64,000 nucleotides of DNA from Salinispirillum marinum (GCF_042651565.1 NZ_JBHSDF010000003.1); one strand, 5' to 3'; shown: positions 26,716-36,082, counted from the first letter of the stretch. The notes: a model not told the origin generated them from the sequence alone. Translations and numbers: made by a program.

Positions 26716-27933
26716 GTGAATCTCGACCGACGCTTTTTTCTCACCGTATTTTTGCCGTTTGCGTTGGGATATTACCTGTCGTTTTTCTACCGCATTGTTA
26801 ACGGAGTCATTGCCGAACCCATGGCGTTGGAGCTGGGTATCGGCCCCGCCAACTTGGGTTGGATTGGCAGCGCCTATTTCCTGTTCTTCGCCGCTGCGCA
26901 GTTGCCGCTGGGTGTCTTGCTGGACCGTTACGACACCCGTAACGTGGCTTCCGCGATCTTATTGATTGCCGCCGCCGGTGCGCTGGTATTTGCCTTTGCG
27001 CAAACCCCGTTTATGTTGTGGCTCGGGCGTGGGTTAATTGGTTTGGGTGTGTCGGCTTGTTTGATGTCAGCCTTCCGGGCTTATGTAGCCTTGGTGCCGG
27101 GCGAGCGTTTGGCGCTCGTGAATGGCCTGCAACTGGCCTTTGGCGGTTTGGGTGCCATTACGGCCACGGTGCCCGTGGAAGCACTATTGCCGTTGATCGG
27201 TTGGCGCGGGTTGTTTGTGGGCTTGGGCGGATTGACGCTGTTTATCGCGGTTTTGGTTCGTGTGGTGGTGCCACCCATCTTGGAAAAAGGGCGAACCCAT
27301 ACACCTTTTGGTGAACAGATGCGCGGCGCGCTGTCGGTATTTGTCCACCCCATCTTTGTGCGCGTGGCGCCAGCCAGCGTGTTCACCCAAGCAATTTTTA
27401 TTGCTTTGTTGGGCTTGTGGGCGGCGGTTTGGCTGCGCGAGGTTGAGCAATTTACGCCGGCGACGACGGCCGATATGCTGTTTTGGGCCGCCCTGGGTAT
27501 GGCCTTAGGCTACATGACTCTGGGCGGATTTTGCAGTTGGGTGTTGAAATATCGTATTACCACGACCCAAGTTGCGATGTTCTGCATGACGTTGTTCTTT
27601 TTGGCCTTGATGGCCTTAATCATCCGCATGCCGGTGCCTGACGTGCCCCTGTGGTTCTTACTGGGGTATTTTGGCTCATCCGGTTCCTTGATGTACGCCG
27701 CCTTAACGCAGCAATTCCCCAAGGCCTTGGCCGGGCGGGTGAATACTGCGCTGAACCTGTTGTTATTTGTCAGTGCGTTCTTGTTGCAGTGGCTGATGGG
27801 GGTGATTGTAGCTCAGTGGCCTGCCGACCCACTGACCGGCTACCCCGATGTGGCGTATCAGGTCAGCTTCCTGCTGTGTGGGGGTTTGCAGGGTGTGGCA
27901 TTGTTGTGGTTTCGGTACTTTCCGGCGCGTTAG
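26716..27933 (+). CDS. MFS transporter
   Basis: Twelve-helix major facilitator of about 405 residues, with the first helix at FFLTVFLPFALGYYLSFFYR and the motif-A-like loop LPLGVLLDRYDTRNV between helices 2 and 3. The TM4-5 stretch RGLIGLGVSACLMSAFRAY resembles NarK/nitrate-type and organic-anion facilitators. Substrate unknown. It follows puuE on the same strand but a 226-base gap with a palindromic element lies between, so uptake of a purine or its breakdown product is only a guess. The GTG at 26716 lies 7 bases after GAGG; a GTG at 26710 is an alternative. It overlaps the convergent 27930 gene by 4 bases. Confidence 0.8.
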   Translation: MNLDRRFFLTVFLPFALGYYLSFFYRIVNGVIAEPMALELGIGPANLGWIGSAYFLFFAAAQLPLGVLLDRYDTRNVASAILLIAAAGALVFAFAQTPFMLWLGRGLIGLGVSACLMSAFRAYVALVPGERLALVNGLQLAFGGLGAITATVPVEALLPLIGWRGLFVGLGGLTLFIAVLVRVVVPPILEKGRTHTPFGEQMRGALSVFVHPIFVRVAPASVFTQAIFIALLGLWAAVWLREVEQFTPATTADMLFWAALGMALGYMTLGGFCSWVLKYRITTTQVAMFCMTLFFLALMALIIRMPVPDVPLWFLLGYFGSSGSLMYAALTQQFPKALAGRVNTALNLLLFVSAFLLQWLMGVIVAQWPADPLTGYPDVAYQVSFLLCGGLQGVALLWFRYFPAR

Positions 27934-28685
27934 CGCAACACCACCGCGTTTTCCAAACGGGCTAAGTCATTCACCATTTGCCAATGACCGCCACCGGCTT
28001 CAATGCGCTCCTGCCAATCCGTCAGTCGGCGTTGGTAGGCCGCTGGGTCATTATTGTCACTGCGTTGGCGCTTCACATTGACGGCCACTACTTGCACGTT
28101 GTTCAGGTTCATACTGACATCGCGGTTCAGCCACGGCGGCAGATCTTCGTGCAGATCAGACAGCAAAAATAAATACTTATGCCCGGCATCCACTTCGCTT
28201 AAATAATCGGTGGCCAGCAACACGCCGCCGGTAATATCGCTGTGATGACTGGGCACGCTAAAGCGTTGCAAAAAGGCATCTAATGAGGCCTGAAATTCAC
28301 GTTTCTGCTGGTTGGTAACGCTGGGCCGATGGTCAAACGTTGCCTGCGCAATAACGTTGCGCTCGGTAAAGCTGCTGTTGTCGATAAAGCCCACGGCCAG
28401 CGAATCACCGCTGTTCAAATTCGCCAGTAAGTAATTGCTGAGGGTGCGCGCTTTGTTCAGTTCTCCGGCGTAATCGCCGGAGATGTCGACTAATATAAAT
28501 GCGGCCCGGCTTTGGTTCGCCGGTTCGCCACAACCCATCAAGAAGGCCGCGAACACAGCACCCAAGGCCAGTTTGGCTTTGTTCCAGCGCGCCTTGCGGC
28601 GCAGTTGGCGTTCTTGTTCCAGCGCTTCGATCTTTTCCAGTTCGCGTTCAACCAAATATTGCACTTGTGCGTTATGTATGGTCAT
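27930..28685 (-). CDS. Membrane-anchored VWA-like protein of unknown function
   Basis: Not recognised as a named gene. The 251 residues begin with a charged, Glu/Arg-rich cytoplasmic helix (about 1-40), then a hydrophobic stretch ending in a lipobox-like LMGC at Cys52. That is an unusually late position for a lipoprotein, so a single-helix anchor is equally likely. The rest reads like a von Willebrand A fold: AAFILVDISGDY, ITGGVLLATDYL, HKYLFLLSDLHED and VQVVAVNVKRQ. The metal-site motif is DISGD instead of DxSxS, so metal binding may be altered. It starts 3 bases after the 28689 gene ends, indicating a two-gene operon. Confidence 0.7.
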   Translation of the reverse strand: MTIHNAQVQYLVERELEKIEALEQERQLRRKARWNKAKLALGAVFAAFLMGCGEPANQSRAAFILVDISGDYAGELNKARTLSNYLLANLNSGDSLAVGFIDNSSFTERNVIAQATFDHRPSVTNQQKREFQASLDAFLQRFSVPSHHSDITGGVLLATDYLSEVDAGHKYLFLLSDLHEDLPPWLNRDVSMNLNNVQVVAVNVKRQRSDNNDPAAYQRRLTDWQERIEAGGGHWQMVNDLARLENAVVLR

Positions 28686-28688
28686 GGT

Positions 28689-30224
28689 TTAGGCCTCCTG
28701 TGTGGTCAACGGCAGGTCGGCGTCGAGGTCATCCGCTGTCGATGGGGTAGCCTGACGCTTGGCTTTGGTTGGTTTCGCGCGAGTACTTTTAGCGTTGTCG
28801 GCTTCGGTCTCGTCATCGTTGCCGCGAGCCATGGGGTGATCCCGACGGTCTTTAACCATGCGCTCAACACTCAGCGGCAACATGATGAACAGGTCGTAAA
28901 GGCTCACCAGCATCTTGCTTGCGTGGTTGGCGATGCCGCCTACCAAGCGAATCACTAGGCGCATAACTCGCAGCGTACCCAGTGCAATCAGCCCCAATAC
29001 CGTGCGCAGTGAGTGCACGAAGGCTTCTAGCGGAATGGCGACAAAAGCCAGTGCGAAGGGCAGGATAAAGCCAAGAACCAGCTGGCCGATGGACGGAATC
29101 CAGCGGAAGTTGTGTTCTACTGCGGCACTCGCACCGGCCAACGACTGGGCCAAGGCTTCGCGGTCTAAGGCCAAGAGGTCACGCATGTAAGCCAGTGATG
29201 CTTCGATGCTGGCGAAGATGACCAAAATGGCGAATGCGGCGATGGCCATGCGCTTACGCATCTTGTCGTCCATGCTGCCGATCATCGGAAACAAGCGGGT
29301 GATCTGTAGTGCTTCCAGCAAGAACAGGCCCATGGTGATTTCCACGGCAATGATCACCAGTGCAGCGATGTCTGAAGTGCGCACCGAGCCAATGTAGCTC
29401 GCGCCCCCGACCATTTCTGACATGGGCAGGGCGATCAAGTGGAAGTTGATGATGCCACCGAAAGTCGCAACAACTAACACCAATGCGGCCACGAAGAATT
29501 GAGTCAGCGACGAAGCAGTTAAAGCATGTACCGCTTTATCTTCCGACTTACGCAGGCTTTCGTAGTCGGCCATTTGGCGGTCGATAATCTTCGTGCGGTC
29601 ATCTAAACCTGTGATGGTCTGCTGCACTTTTTCCATGGTGTTGTTCAGCGCGCGCCAGTCAGGTTGCATGCCATTCAGGATTTTGTGCCGTTCATTGGTG
29701 CCTTTCTGGTACGCCTTCAGTGTCTGCTGATGCGAGCTTTCCACCATCTGTTTGATGTTGTCGAGAATCTTCACCACCGCTGGGTCGCCGGTGTTGGGCA
29801 GTGCCGTAATGGTTTCCACGACTTCCGTCCATGCGGGTGGTAGGGGGGCATCATCGGTGGCGGCGTGATAGTCGTCTTGAATCTTTTTCAGCGTGTCGGC
29901 CAGTTTGCGGTGCAGGCTGGGGTATTGGCTGAGGTCCCGTTCCACAATCGCGTTGACGCGGCTGAACTCGCGCTCGATGGCTTTTTCGGAAGCGTCTCGG
30001 CCCATCGCCAACAGAACGTCACGGTTGCGCGCTTCCAAGCGCTGCTCCAGTTGATGAATGCTGCGTGCAGCCACGCGTAGCGTACCGTGAATCGCACGCC
30101 CGGTATTGCGCAACAGATGGTGCGCATGCGGACGGCCCAGATACAAAACAGTAATTGCGATAACCAGCCAGATCGCCAGCGATAGTGCAGGCGAGGCGGA
30201 CCAGATGTAGAGAATGTCAGTCAT
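28689..30224 (-). CDS. Unknown membrane protein with long helical domain, partner of VWA-like protein
   Basis: Not recognised. The 511 residues have an N-terminal helix (about 9-29), a long charged, mostly helical region (about 35-235: EQRLEARNRD, KLADTLKKIQDDY, MEKVQQTITGLDDR) likely to form coiled coils, then four or five hydrophobic segments (about 240-410). A basic tail with Lys/Thr/Ala repeats follows (about 455-490), ending in an acidic stretch. The ATG at 30224 has AAGGTGA 5 bases upstream. It is first in a two-gene unit with the VWA-like gene. The pair resembles stress or membrane-remodelling modules built from a VWA protein and a polytopic partner, but no function can be assigned. 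Confidence 0.7.
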   Translation of the reverse strand: MTDILYIWSASPALSLAIWLVIAITVLYLGRPHAHHLLRNTGRAIHGTLRVAARSIHQLEQRLEARNRDVLLAMGRDASEKAIEREFSRVNAIVERDLSQYPSLHRKLADTLKKIQDDYHAATDDAPLPPAWTEVVETITALPNTGDPAVVKILDNIKQMVESSHQQTLKAYQKGTNERHKILNGMQPDWRALNNTMEKVQQTITGLDDRTKIIDRQMADYESLRKSEDKAVHALTASSLTQFFVAALVLVVATFGGIINFHLIALPMSEMVGGASYIGSVRTSDIAALVIIAVEITMGLFLLEALQITRLFPMIGSMDDKMRKRMAIAAFAILVIFASIEASLAYMRDLLALDREALAQSLAGASAAVEHNFRWIPSIGQLVLGFILPFALAFVAIPLEAFVHSLRTVLGLIALGTLRVMRLVIRLVGGIANHASKMLVSLYDLFIMLPLSVERMVKDRRDHPMARGNDDETEADNAKSTRAKPTKAKRQATPSTADDLDADLPLTTQEA

Positions 30225-30374
30225 GATGTTCACCTTGTTGGGTTGTGGTGAACACATTGTTGTTTAGGCTGGTGAAAAATCTGTGAGTTGTGTGGTGTGA
30301 CGCGTGTGTGTCTTCTGTCGGGTGTCTTAAAATAGGCTCGTGAACGGTTTTCGCGCTCCGGGCCCATTCAAATT

Positions 30375-31808
30375 TTATCTTATTTTGCGGGCCTTGGGAT
30401 TCAACACATCCGTCACCGTACCCGCCGCCAATTCACCCGCCAGCCCTACGGTTTCATGCAGTGTCGGGTGAGCGTGAATGGTCAGCCCTAAATCCTCAAC
30501 CGAGGCACCAAACTCCAACGCCAGCGTCAGTTCGCCTAACAGCTCCCCGGCATGAATACCCACAAGGCCAGCACCTAAAAGCCGGTCGGTTTCTGGGTCG
30601 TAAATCAATTTGGTTTTGCCCTCGCCACGCCCGGCACCCAGCGCACGGCCACTGACCGACCAAGGAAATACCGCCACGGCGTAGGCAATGCCCTGCGCTT
30701 TGGCCTGCTGTTCCGTCAGCCCCGTCCACGCGATTTCCGGGTTGGTGTAGGCGATGGAGGGGATAGCCAAGGGTTCAAAACGGCGATTATGGCCCGCGAT
30801 GACTTCGGCGGCGACATGGCCTTGATGCGTGGCCTTATGGGCGAGCATGGGGTCACCCACGATGTCACCGATGGCATAAATGTGCGGCACATTGGTTCGT
30901 TGTTGCGCATCCACGGGAATGAATCCTCGGTCATCGACCACGACCCCGGCGCGTGTTGCAGCCGTTAAATCACCGTTCGGGCGGCGACCCACAGCCACCA
31001 GCAGTGCGTCCGCGGCAATTTCCCGGCACGTGCCGTCTGCGGCCTCTACGGTGAGAATCAGCGCGTCGGGTTCAGCTTTCACGCCGGTTACACGCGTTTT
31101 CAGTTCAATCGTAAAACGGTCGCGATTATAGCGCTGATACACTCGAACCAGATCGGCATCGGCCGCCGGTACCAATTGACTCGCCGCTTCAATGATCGTG
31201 ACCTCGCTCCCCAGCGCCTGATACACCGTCGCCATTTCCAGCCCGATGATGCCGCCGCCTAAAATCGCTAGGCGAGGCGGCACGTCACGCAACGCCAGGG
31301 CGCCGGTGGAATCAAAGATGCGGTCATCGTCCGGCAGGAAGGGCAATTTTACCGGTCGAGATCCAGCAGCAATGATGGCGTGTTTAAATTGAATCTGTGT
31401 CTCTGTTTCATCGTCCCGAGTGACCAGCAGTTGGTTGGGGCCAGTAAAGGTTCCCGTACCCTGCTCCACGTCCACCTTGCGCTGGCGGGTCATTCTCCGA
31501 ATTCCGTCGGTTAGCTTTTTAACCGTGCCGTCTTTAAACGCCAGTATGCGGTCGATATCCAGTTCAGGCCGCGCAAAGCGCACTCCCATCTGCGCGGATT
31601 CCTCGGCCTCATGTAGGGTGGCGGCAACATGCAACAATGCCTTGGACGGAATACAGCCCACATTCAGGCACACCCCACCCAGTTCTGCGTAGCGCTCAAC
31701 CAAGGTGACTTTTACGCCCAAGTCGGCCGCGCGAAATGCTGCCGAATATCCGCCTGGGCCTGCGCCCAGTACCAACACATCAGTTTCGACCACTGAATTC
31801 TTATCCAT
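30375..31808 (-). CDS. lpd: Dihydrolipoamide dehydrogenase (E3)
   Basis: FAD/NAD disulfide oxidoreductase that reoxidises lipoamide in 2-oxoacid dehydrogenase or glycine-cleavage complexes. The 477 residues show the FAD motif VLGAGPGGYSAAFRAADLG, the redox-active disulfide GGVCLNVGCIPSKAL, the NAD motif AILGGGIIGLEMATVY, YAIGDIVGDPMLAHKA and the C-terminal His-Glu pair in HAHPTLHETVG. No E1 or E2 gene lies nearby, so it is an orphan copy. It is divergent from a TetR regulator, with an inverted repeat in the shared promoter region. The ATG at 31808 gives the family N-terminus; the open frame runs on to 32150 without similarity. Confidence 0.93.
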   Translation of the reverse strand: MDKNSVVETDVLVLGAGPGGYSAAFRAADLGVKVTLVERYAELGGVCLNVGCIPSKALLHVAATLHEAEESAQMGVRFARPELDIDRILAFKDGTVKKLTDGIRRMTRQRKVDVEQGTGTFTGPNQLLVTRDDETETQIQFKHAIIAAGSRPVKLPFLPDDDRIFDSTGALALRDVPPRLAILGGGIIGLEMATVYQALGSEVTIIEAASQLVPAADADLVRVYQRYNRDRFTIELKTRVTGVKAEPDALILTVEAADGTCREIAADALLVAVGRRPNGDLTAATRAGVVVDDRGFIPVDAQQRTNVPHIYAIGDIVGDPMLAHKATHQGHVAAEVIAGHNRRFEPLAIPSIAYTNPEIAWTGLTEQQAKAQGIAYAVAVFPWSVSGRALGAGRGEGKTKLIYDPETDRLLGAGLVGIHAGELLGELTLALEFGASVEDLGLTIHAHPTLHETVGLAGELAAGTVTDVLNPKARKIR

Positions 31809-31851
31809 ATCGTTACCTTTTGACGGCTTCAGAAAGCTCAATAATTGCAAT

Positions 31852-31865
31852 CTATCAACTGATAG
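31852..31865. promoter_or_regulatory. Inverted repeat CTATCA-AC-TGATAG between lpd and tetR
   Basis: Perfect 6-base arms with a 2-base spacer in the 126-base region between divergent lpd (start 31808) and the TetR gene (start 31935). Its place and symmetry fit an autoregulatory operator for the TetR protein that would also control lpd. No experimental motif is claimed. Confidence 0.5.
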
Positions 31866-31934
31866 GTAGAATGACAAAAAGTAACCATCATCCTTATAAT
31901 GGCCAAACTTCATCTGCACGACAGGACACAGGTA

Positions 31935-32483
31935 ATGAGCAGTACCGCTGAACAGATTTTGGATGTCACGCAGGCGTTGTTGAGTGAGAAAGGCTTTAAC
32001 GGGTTCAGCTTTCGTGAAGTGGCTTTGGCCGTGGGCATTAAGAGCGCGAGCGTGCATTACCACTTCCCCACGAAGGAAGATTTGGTGGTTGCCGTTTTGA
32101 AACGCTACAGCGGACGTTTTCTTTCGGCCTTTGCCTACGCTGACGAACACTGCGCGTCATCTGAAGAAAAACTGCAGTTCTTCGTGAACATGTACCGTAC
32201 AGAACTGAAGCAGAACCAGCGCCTGCCCATGTGCATCATGTTGGCGAGTGATATTGCCGTTTTGCCCGACAATGTGGTGCTTGGCTTACGGCAGTTCTAC
32301 CGACAGAACCTCGCATGGTTGGCGGCATTGGTGTCGGAAGAAGCTGATGCTGACGCGCAGGCGGCGGGCTGGCTGTCGTCTCTCAATGGCGCATTGGTCG
32401 GCACCCGAGTGGTGGGTGATGTGCAGTTTTTTGAAAATGCCGTGCAGGGTGTGACATTGAAGTTGGAAGGCAAGGCACCGTAG
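31935..32483 (+). CDS. TetR/AcrR family transcriptional regulator
   Basis: A 182-residue repressor-like protein. The N-terminal DNA-binding domain has ILDVTQALLSEKGFNGFSF followed by the recognition region VALAVGIKSASVHYHF and KEDLVVAVLKRY, typical of TetR proteins. The C-terminal ligand/dimer domain (about residues 60-182) is helical and specific to its own subgroup. It is transcribed divergently from lpd, so lpd and itself are the most likely targets. The ATG at 31935 follows CACAGG; an ATG at 31899 is an in-frame alternative. A strong terminator follows. Confidence 0.9.
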   Translation: MSSTAEQILDVTQALLSEKGFNGFSFREVALAVGIKSASVHYHFPTKEDLVVAVLKRYSGRFLSAFAYADEHCASSEEKLQFFVNMYRTELKQNQRLPMCIMLASDIAVLPDNVVLGLRQFYRQNLAWLAALVSEEADADAQAAGWLSSLNGALVGTRVVGDVQFFENAVQGVTLKLEGKAP

Positions 32484-32492
32484 TGCCTTGCC
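32469..32492. terminator. Intrinsic terminator hairpin after the TetR gene
   Basis: GGCAAGGCAC (32469-32478) pairs perfectly with GTGCCTTGCC (32483-32492) around a CGTA loop; TCTGGTTTT follows. The TetR stop codon lies inside the hairpin. The convergent alpha-glucosidase gene ends at 32500, so it may serve both directions. Confidence 0.75.
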
Positions 32493-32499
32493 TCTGGTT

Positions 32500-34203
32500 T
32501 TACAGGCTTCCTATCATCACGCGCGCTTCCCATGGCCTGAGTTCTGTATTCTGCCCAGCGGTGGGATAATTCCCCAACAGTAAGGTTCCAGAGCTATTGG
32601 AGCCCATGTCACCGAGATCGGCGTTTTGCCCGCTCAGGTTGCACAACACCCAAACCTTCTGTTCGTTCAGCGTACGTGTGTACGCGTAAACCTGGGGATG
32701 GTCGTCCAGAATCAAGTCATAGGTGCCATAAACCAACACATCGTGTTCTTTGCGCAATTGAATCATCTGCTTGTAATAGTTCAGCACTGACTGTGGGTCG
32801 TCCGCTTGTTGCGCCACGTTGATGGTGGTGTGGTTCGGATTCACCGCCAGCCAGGGCGTGCCAGTAGTGAACCCCGCATGGGGTGAGTCATCCCATTGCA
32901 TTGGCGTGCGCGAATTGTCACGCGCACTGTCCTTGATGCTGTGCAGGATATCGTGGTCGGTCCAGCCGTGTGCACGCTGTTTGGCGGTCAGGTTTTTCAC
33001 CGCCACGTCGTCAAATTCATGCAGGTGTTGGAACGGATAATTAGTCATCCCCAGTTCTTGGCCCTGATAAATAAACGGCGTACCTTGCATCAGGAAATAT
33101 AGGGTCGCCAGCGCCGTGCTGCTTTCGTAGCGGTAGCCTTGATCGTCGCCCCAGGTCGAGACTATGCGCGCAAGGTCATGGTTTTCCAAAAAGAGTGCGT
33201 TCCAGCCCTTGCCTTCCAAGCCTTTTTGCCAACGCGTTAAGGTGCGCTTTAGTTCGGGCAAATTGAGGCCAGCGTCCGCCTCCGAACCCCACAACTTAAG
33301 TTGCTCGAACTGGAACAGCATGTTGAATTTATGTTGGTCCTCGCCCACCCACAGCGGCGCTTCGTCCACGGTCACACCATTGGCTTCGCCTACGGTCATG
33401 ATGTCGTAGTGGGCGAAGGTGTTGTCGCATAAATCCGCGATGTATTCGTGAATCCCCGACACATTTCGGTGATGGTCGTGCGATGGCACGGCGATCATTC
33501 CTTCAGGGTTCGGAAGGTCAGGCAAGCCGGGCGTTTTCTTAATGTGGGTAATGGCGTCAATGCGGAAACCGTCTACGCCCTTGTCCAACCACCAACGCAC
33601 CATGTCGTACACGGCGGCACGCATGTCGAGGTTGTCCCAGTTCAAATCCGGTTGCTTGCGTGAAAACACGTGCAGGAAGTACTCGCCGGTTTGCTCATCG
33701 TATTCCCACGCCGGTTCGGTGAAAATGCTTTCCCAGTTGTTTGGTGGGCCGCCGTTTTTGCCCGGCCGCCAGATGTACCAATCCCGTTTCGGGTTGTCTT
33801 TCGAGCTGCGCGATTCCTGAAACCACGCGTGCTCATCACTGCTGTGGTTAATTACCAGATCCAGCAGGATTTTGATGCCGCGTGCGTGGGCCTGCGCCAA
33901 CAGCTCGTCGAAATCCTCCATGGTGCCAAATTCGGCCATGATGCCTTGATAGTCGCTGATGTCGTAACCGTTGTCGTCGTTCGGTGACGGGAAAATCGGG
34001 CACAACCACAGCACGTTGACACCGAGATCATCCAAATAGTCCAGCTTGCTGGTGATGCCCTTTAGGTCACCAATGCCATCGCCGTTGCTGTCCATAAAGC
34101 TGCGTGGATAAATCTGGTACACCACGGCCTCTTTCCACCAGGCGCGTTTTGGGTTGGCGCGTTCTGGGCTGGCAGCGTGAACAGGTGTGTGTTGAGCTGA
34201 CAT
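32500..34203 (-). CDS. GH13 alpha-glucosidase, second of a pair
   Basis: Cytosolic glycoside hydrolase of family 13, alpha-glucosidase/oligo-1,6-glucosidase group, 567 residues, with no signal peptide. The (beta/alpha)8 landmarks are AVVYQIYPRSFMDSNGDGIGD near the start, DLVINHSSDEH, the nucleophile aspartate in GVDGFRIDAITH, the acid/base glutamate in TVGEANG, and the ENHDLARIVSTWGD transition-state aspartate. It likely releases glucose from maltose, isomaltose or related short glucosides. The ATG at 34203 shares one base with the TGA of the upstream paralogue, so the two are co-translated. The frame could also use the TTG at 34206. Confidence 0.9.
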   Translation of the reverse strand: MSAQHTPVHAASPERANPKRAWWKEAVVYQIYPRSFMDSNGDGIGDLKGITSKLDYLDDLGVNVLWLCPIFPSPNDDNGYDISDYQGIMAEFGTMEDFDELLAQAHARGIKILLDLVINHSSDEHAWFQESRSSKDNPKRDWYIWRPGKNGGPPNNWESIFTEPAWEYDEQTGEYFLHVFSRKQPDLNWDNLDMRAAVYDMVRWWLDKGVDGFRIDAITHIKKTPGLPDLPNPEGMIAVPSHDHHRNVSGIHEYIADLCDNTFAHYDIMTVGEANGVTVDEAPLWVGEDQHKFNMLFQFEQLKLWGSEADAGLNLPELKRTLTRWQKGLEGKGWNALFLENHDLARIVSTWGDDQGYRYESSTALATLYFLMQGTPFIYQGQELGMTNYPFQHLHEFDDVAVKNLTAKQRAHGWTDHDILHSIKDSARDNSRTPMQWDDSPHAGFTTGTPWLAVNPNHTTINVAQQADDPQSVLNYYKQMIQLRKEHDVLVYGTYDLILDDHPQVYAYTRTLNEQKVWVLCNLSGQNADLGDMGSNSSGTLLLGNYPTAGQNTELRPWEARVMIGSL

Positions 34204-35849
34204 CAAACTAACTCCTCAAGCGATAAAACAAAACTTTCCCACGGTGCTAACGACAACTGCTCGCCAGTGCCTGTGTGGGCTTGATGATTGTGAATTAAAC
34301 AGGTGCCGGAACGCAGACGTAGCGCCTCGGGTAACTCGGCGTGCGCTGCTTCATTGGAAAAATTGCTCGCCACCAACAGCGTTTTCCCGTCGAGTTGACG
34401 CAGGTAGGCGAAGATCTGTTCGTGCTCGGGTAACAGCAATTCAAACTGCCCGTCAACAATGACCGGGTGTGCTTTGCGCAGCGCGATCAGTTTGCGGTAG
34501 TGATGGAAGATCGACCCTTCGTCGGCGACATTCTGCGCTGCGTTGATCTGGGGGTAATTCGGGTTCACACCCAACCAAGGCTGTGCCGTGCTGAAGCCGC
34601 CGTGCGCGGAGTCGTCCCACTGCATCGGCGTGCGCGCGTTGTCGCGACTGTTGGCGTAAATGGCGGCCATCATTTCGTCTTCGCTGTGTCCGGCGGCCAA
34701 ACGTTCGGTGTAGAGGTTGCGCGTTTCAATGTCTTGATAGTCTTCAATGCTCGGAAACTGCACGTTGGTCATGCCCAGTTCTTCGCCCTGATAGATGTAC
34801 GGCGTGCCTTGCATCAAATGCAGCGTTGTGGCTAGGCACTTGGCGGAACGCACGCGGTATTCGCCATCGTTGCCGTACTTGGACACGGCGCGTGGCAGGT
34901 CGTGGTTGTTCCAAAACAGCGAGTTCCAGCCCTGACCAGCCAGCTCGGTTTGCCACTTGTTGAACACGGCTTTCAGTTCAACCAAGTTGAACGGACGTGG
35001 CTTCCATTTGCCGTGTACGGGGTCGAACGACAGCGTGATGTGCTCAAACTGAAACACCATCGACAGCTCGTGGCGCTCAGGGTGCGAATAGAGCTTGGCG
35101 ATTTCCGGCGTGGCGCTCCACGCTTCGCCGACGGTGAGCGCATCACGCGGGCCAAAGGTCGCTTTGTTCATGGCTTGAATCAGTTCGTGCAGACGCGGGC
35201 CGTTGGCCATGATGCGAGCATCCACGTCTTTGCCGATCAGGTCGATCACGTCCATGCGGAAACCCGCCACGCCCCGGTCCAGCCACCAGTTCATCATGTC
35301 GTGCACGGCGGTGTGTACGGCGGGGTTGTCCCAGTTCAGATCCGGCTGTTTTTTGCTGAACTGGTGGAAGTAGTATTCGCCGGATACTTCGTCGAACTCC
35401 CACATGGAGCCACCAAAATAAGAGTGCATGTCGCTCGGAAGCGAGCCATCGGCGTTCGGTTGCCGCCAGATGTAGAAGTCGCGGTAGGGGCTGTCTTTGG
35501 ACGACTTGGCCGACACGAACCACGGATGTTCGTCGGAGCTGTGGTTCACCACTAAGTCCATGATGATCTTGATGCCGCGTGCATCGGCCTCGGCGATCAG
35601 ACGGTCAATATCAGCCAGCGTGCCGAATTCGGGGGCGATGTCCTGATAGTCGGAAATGTCATAGCCGTTGTCGTCCATGGGCGACGCGAAGACCGGCGAC
35701 AACCAGATGACGTTGATGCCTAATGTGGCTAAATAGTCGAGCTTGCTGATGACGCCGGGAATGTCGCCCATGCCATCGCCATTGCTGTCTTTAAAGCTGC
35801 GTGGGTAAATCTGGTACACCACGGCGTCTTTCCACCAAGGCTGGGTCAT
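34203..35849 (-). CDS. GH13 alpha-glucosidase, first of a pair
   Basis: Paralogue of the downstream gene, 548 residues. It keeps all GH13 residues: DAVVYQIYPRSFKDSNGDGMGD, DLVVNHSSDEHPWF, nucleophile in GVAGFRMDVIDLIG, acid/base in TVGEAWSATPE, and NNHDLPRAVSKYGND. The two copies probably differ in linkage or chain-length preference. No sugar transporter or phosphotransferase gene is adjacent, so the source of substrate is not shown; trehalose 6-phosphate or sucrose activity cannot be excluded. It is divergent from the LysR gene at 36109 with a palindromic element between. Confidence 0.9.
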   Translation of the reverse strand: MTQPWWKDAVVYQIYPRSFKDSNGDGMGDIPGVISKLDYLATLGINVIWLSPVFASPMDDNGYDISDYQDIAPEFGTLADIDRLIAEADARGIKIIMDLVVNHSSDEHPWFVSAKSSKDSPYRDFYIWRQPNADGSLPSDMHSYFGGSMWEFDEVSGEYYFHQFSKKQPDLNWDNPAVHTAVHDMMNWWLDRGVAGFRMDVIDLIGKDVDARIMANGPRLHELIQAMNKATFGPRDALTVGEAWSATPEIAKLYSHPERHELSMVFQFEHITLSFDPVHGKWKPRPFNLVELKAVFNKWQTELAGQGWNSLFWNNHDLPRAVSKYGNDGEYRVRSAKCLATTLHLMQGTPYIYQGEELGMTNVQFPSIEDYQDIETRNLYTERLAAGHSEDEMMAAIYANSRDNARTPMQWDDSAHGGFSTAQPWLGVNPNYPQINAAQNVADEGSIFHHYRKLIALRKAHPVIVDGQFELLLPEHEQIFAYLRQLDGKTLLVASNFSNEAAHAELPEALRLRSGTCLIHNHQAHTGTGEQLSLAPWESFVLSLEELV

Positions 35850-35899
35850 CTCATATTCCTAATTCAGTTAGACGTGTGTTCTGGGCATCGATCGCAGAG

Positions 35900-36007
35900 C
35901 AGGGGCATGGGTAAGTGTTTTGGTGGGCGTAAGCGCCCCGGACGGGCGCTTCCGAGCCTACATGGACGTATTTACGGCGTCCCCCAAAAGGCTTACCCAT
36001 GCCCCTG
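35900..36007. repeat. Nested palindromic element B
   Basis: The outer arms 35900-35923 and 35984-36007 match as inverted repeats at 22 of 24 positions. Inside is a perfect 8-base hairpin, AAGCGCCC (35931-35938) with GGGCGCTT (35944-35951). The remaining interior (about 35958-35982, ACATGGACGTATTTACGGCG) resembles the core of element A at 26503 on the other strand. It lies between divergent genes, so it is not a shared terminator. A dispersed, possibly mobile intergenic repeat is the best explanation. Confidence 0.75.
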
Positions 36008-36082
36008 ATCTGTGGGTCTTGCCCGATGTCGTGAAGCCTACAGCACCCCAAGCGCAAAAAATAATGCATTTTATTGTTCTCT

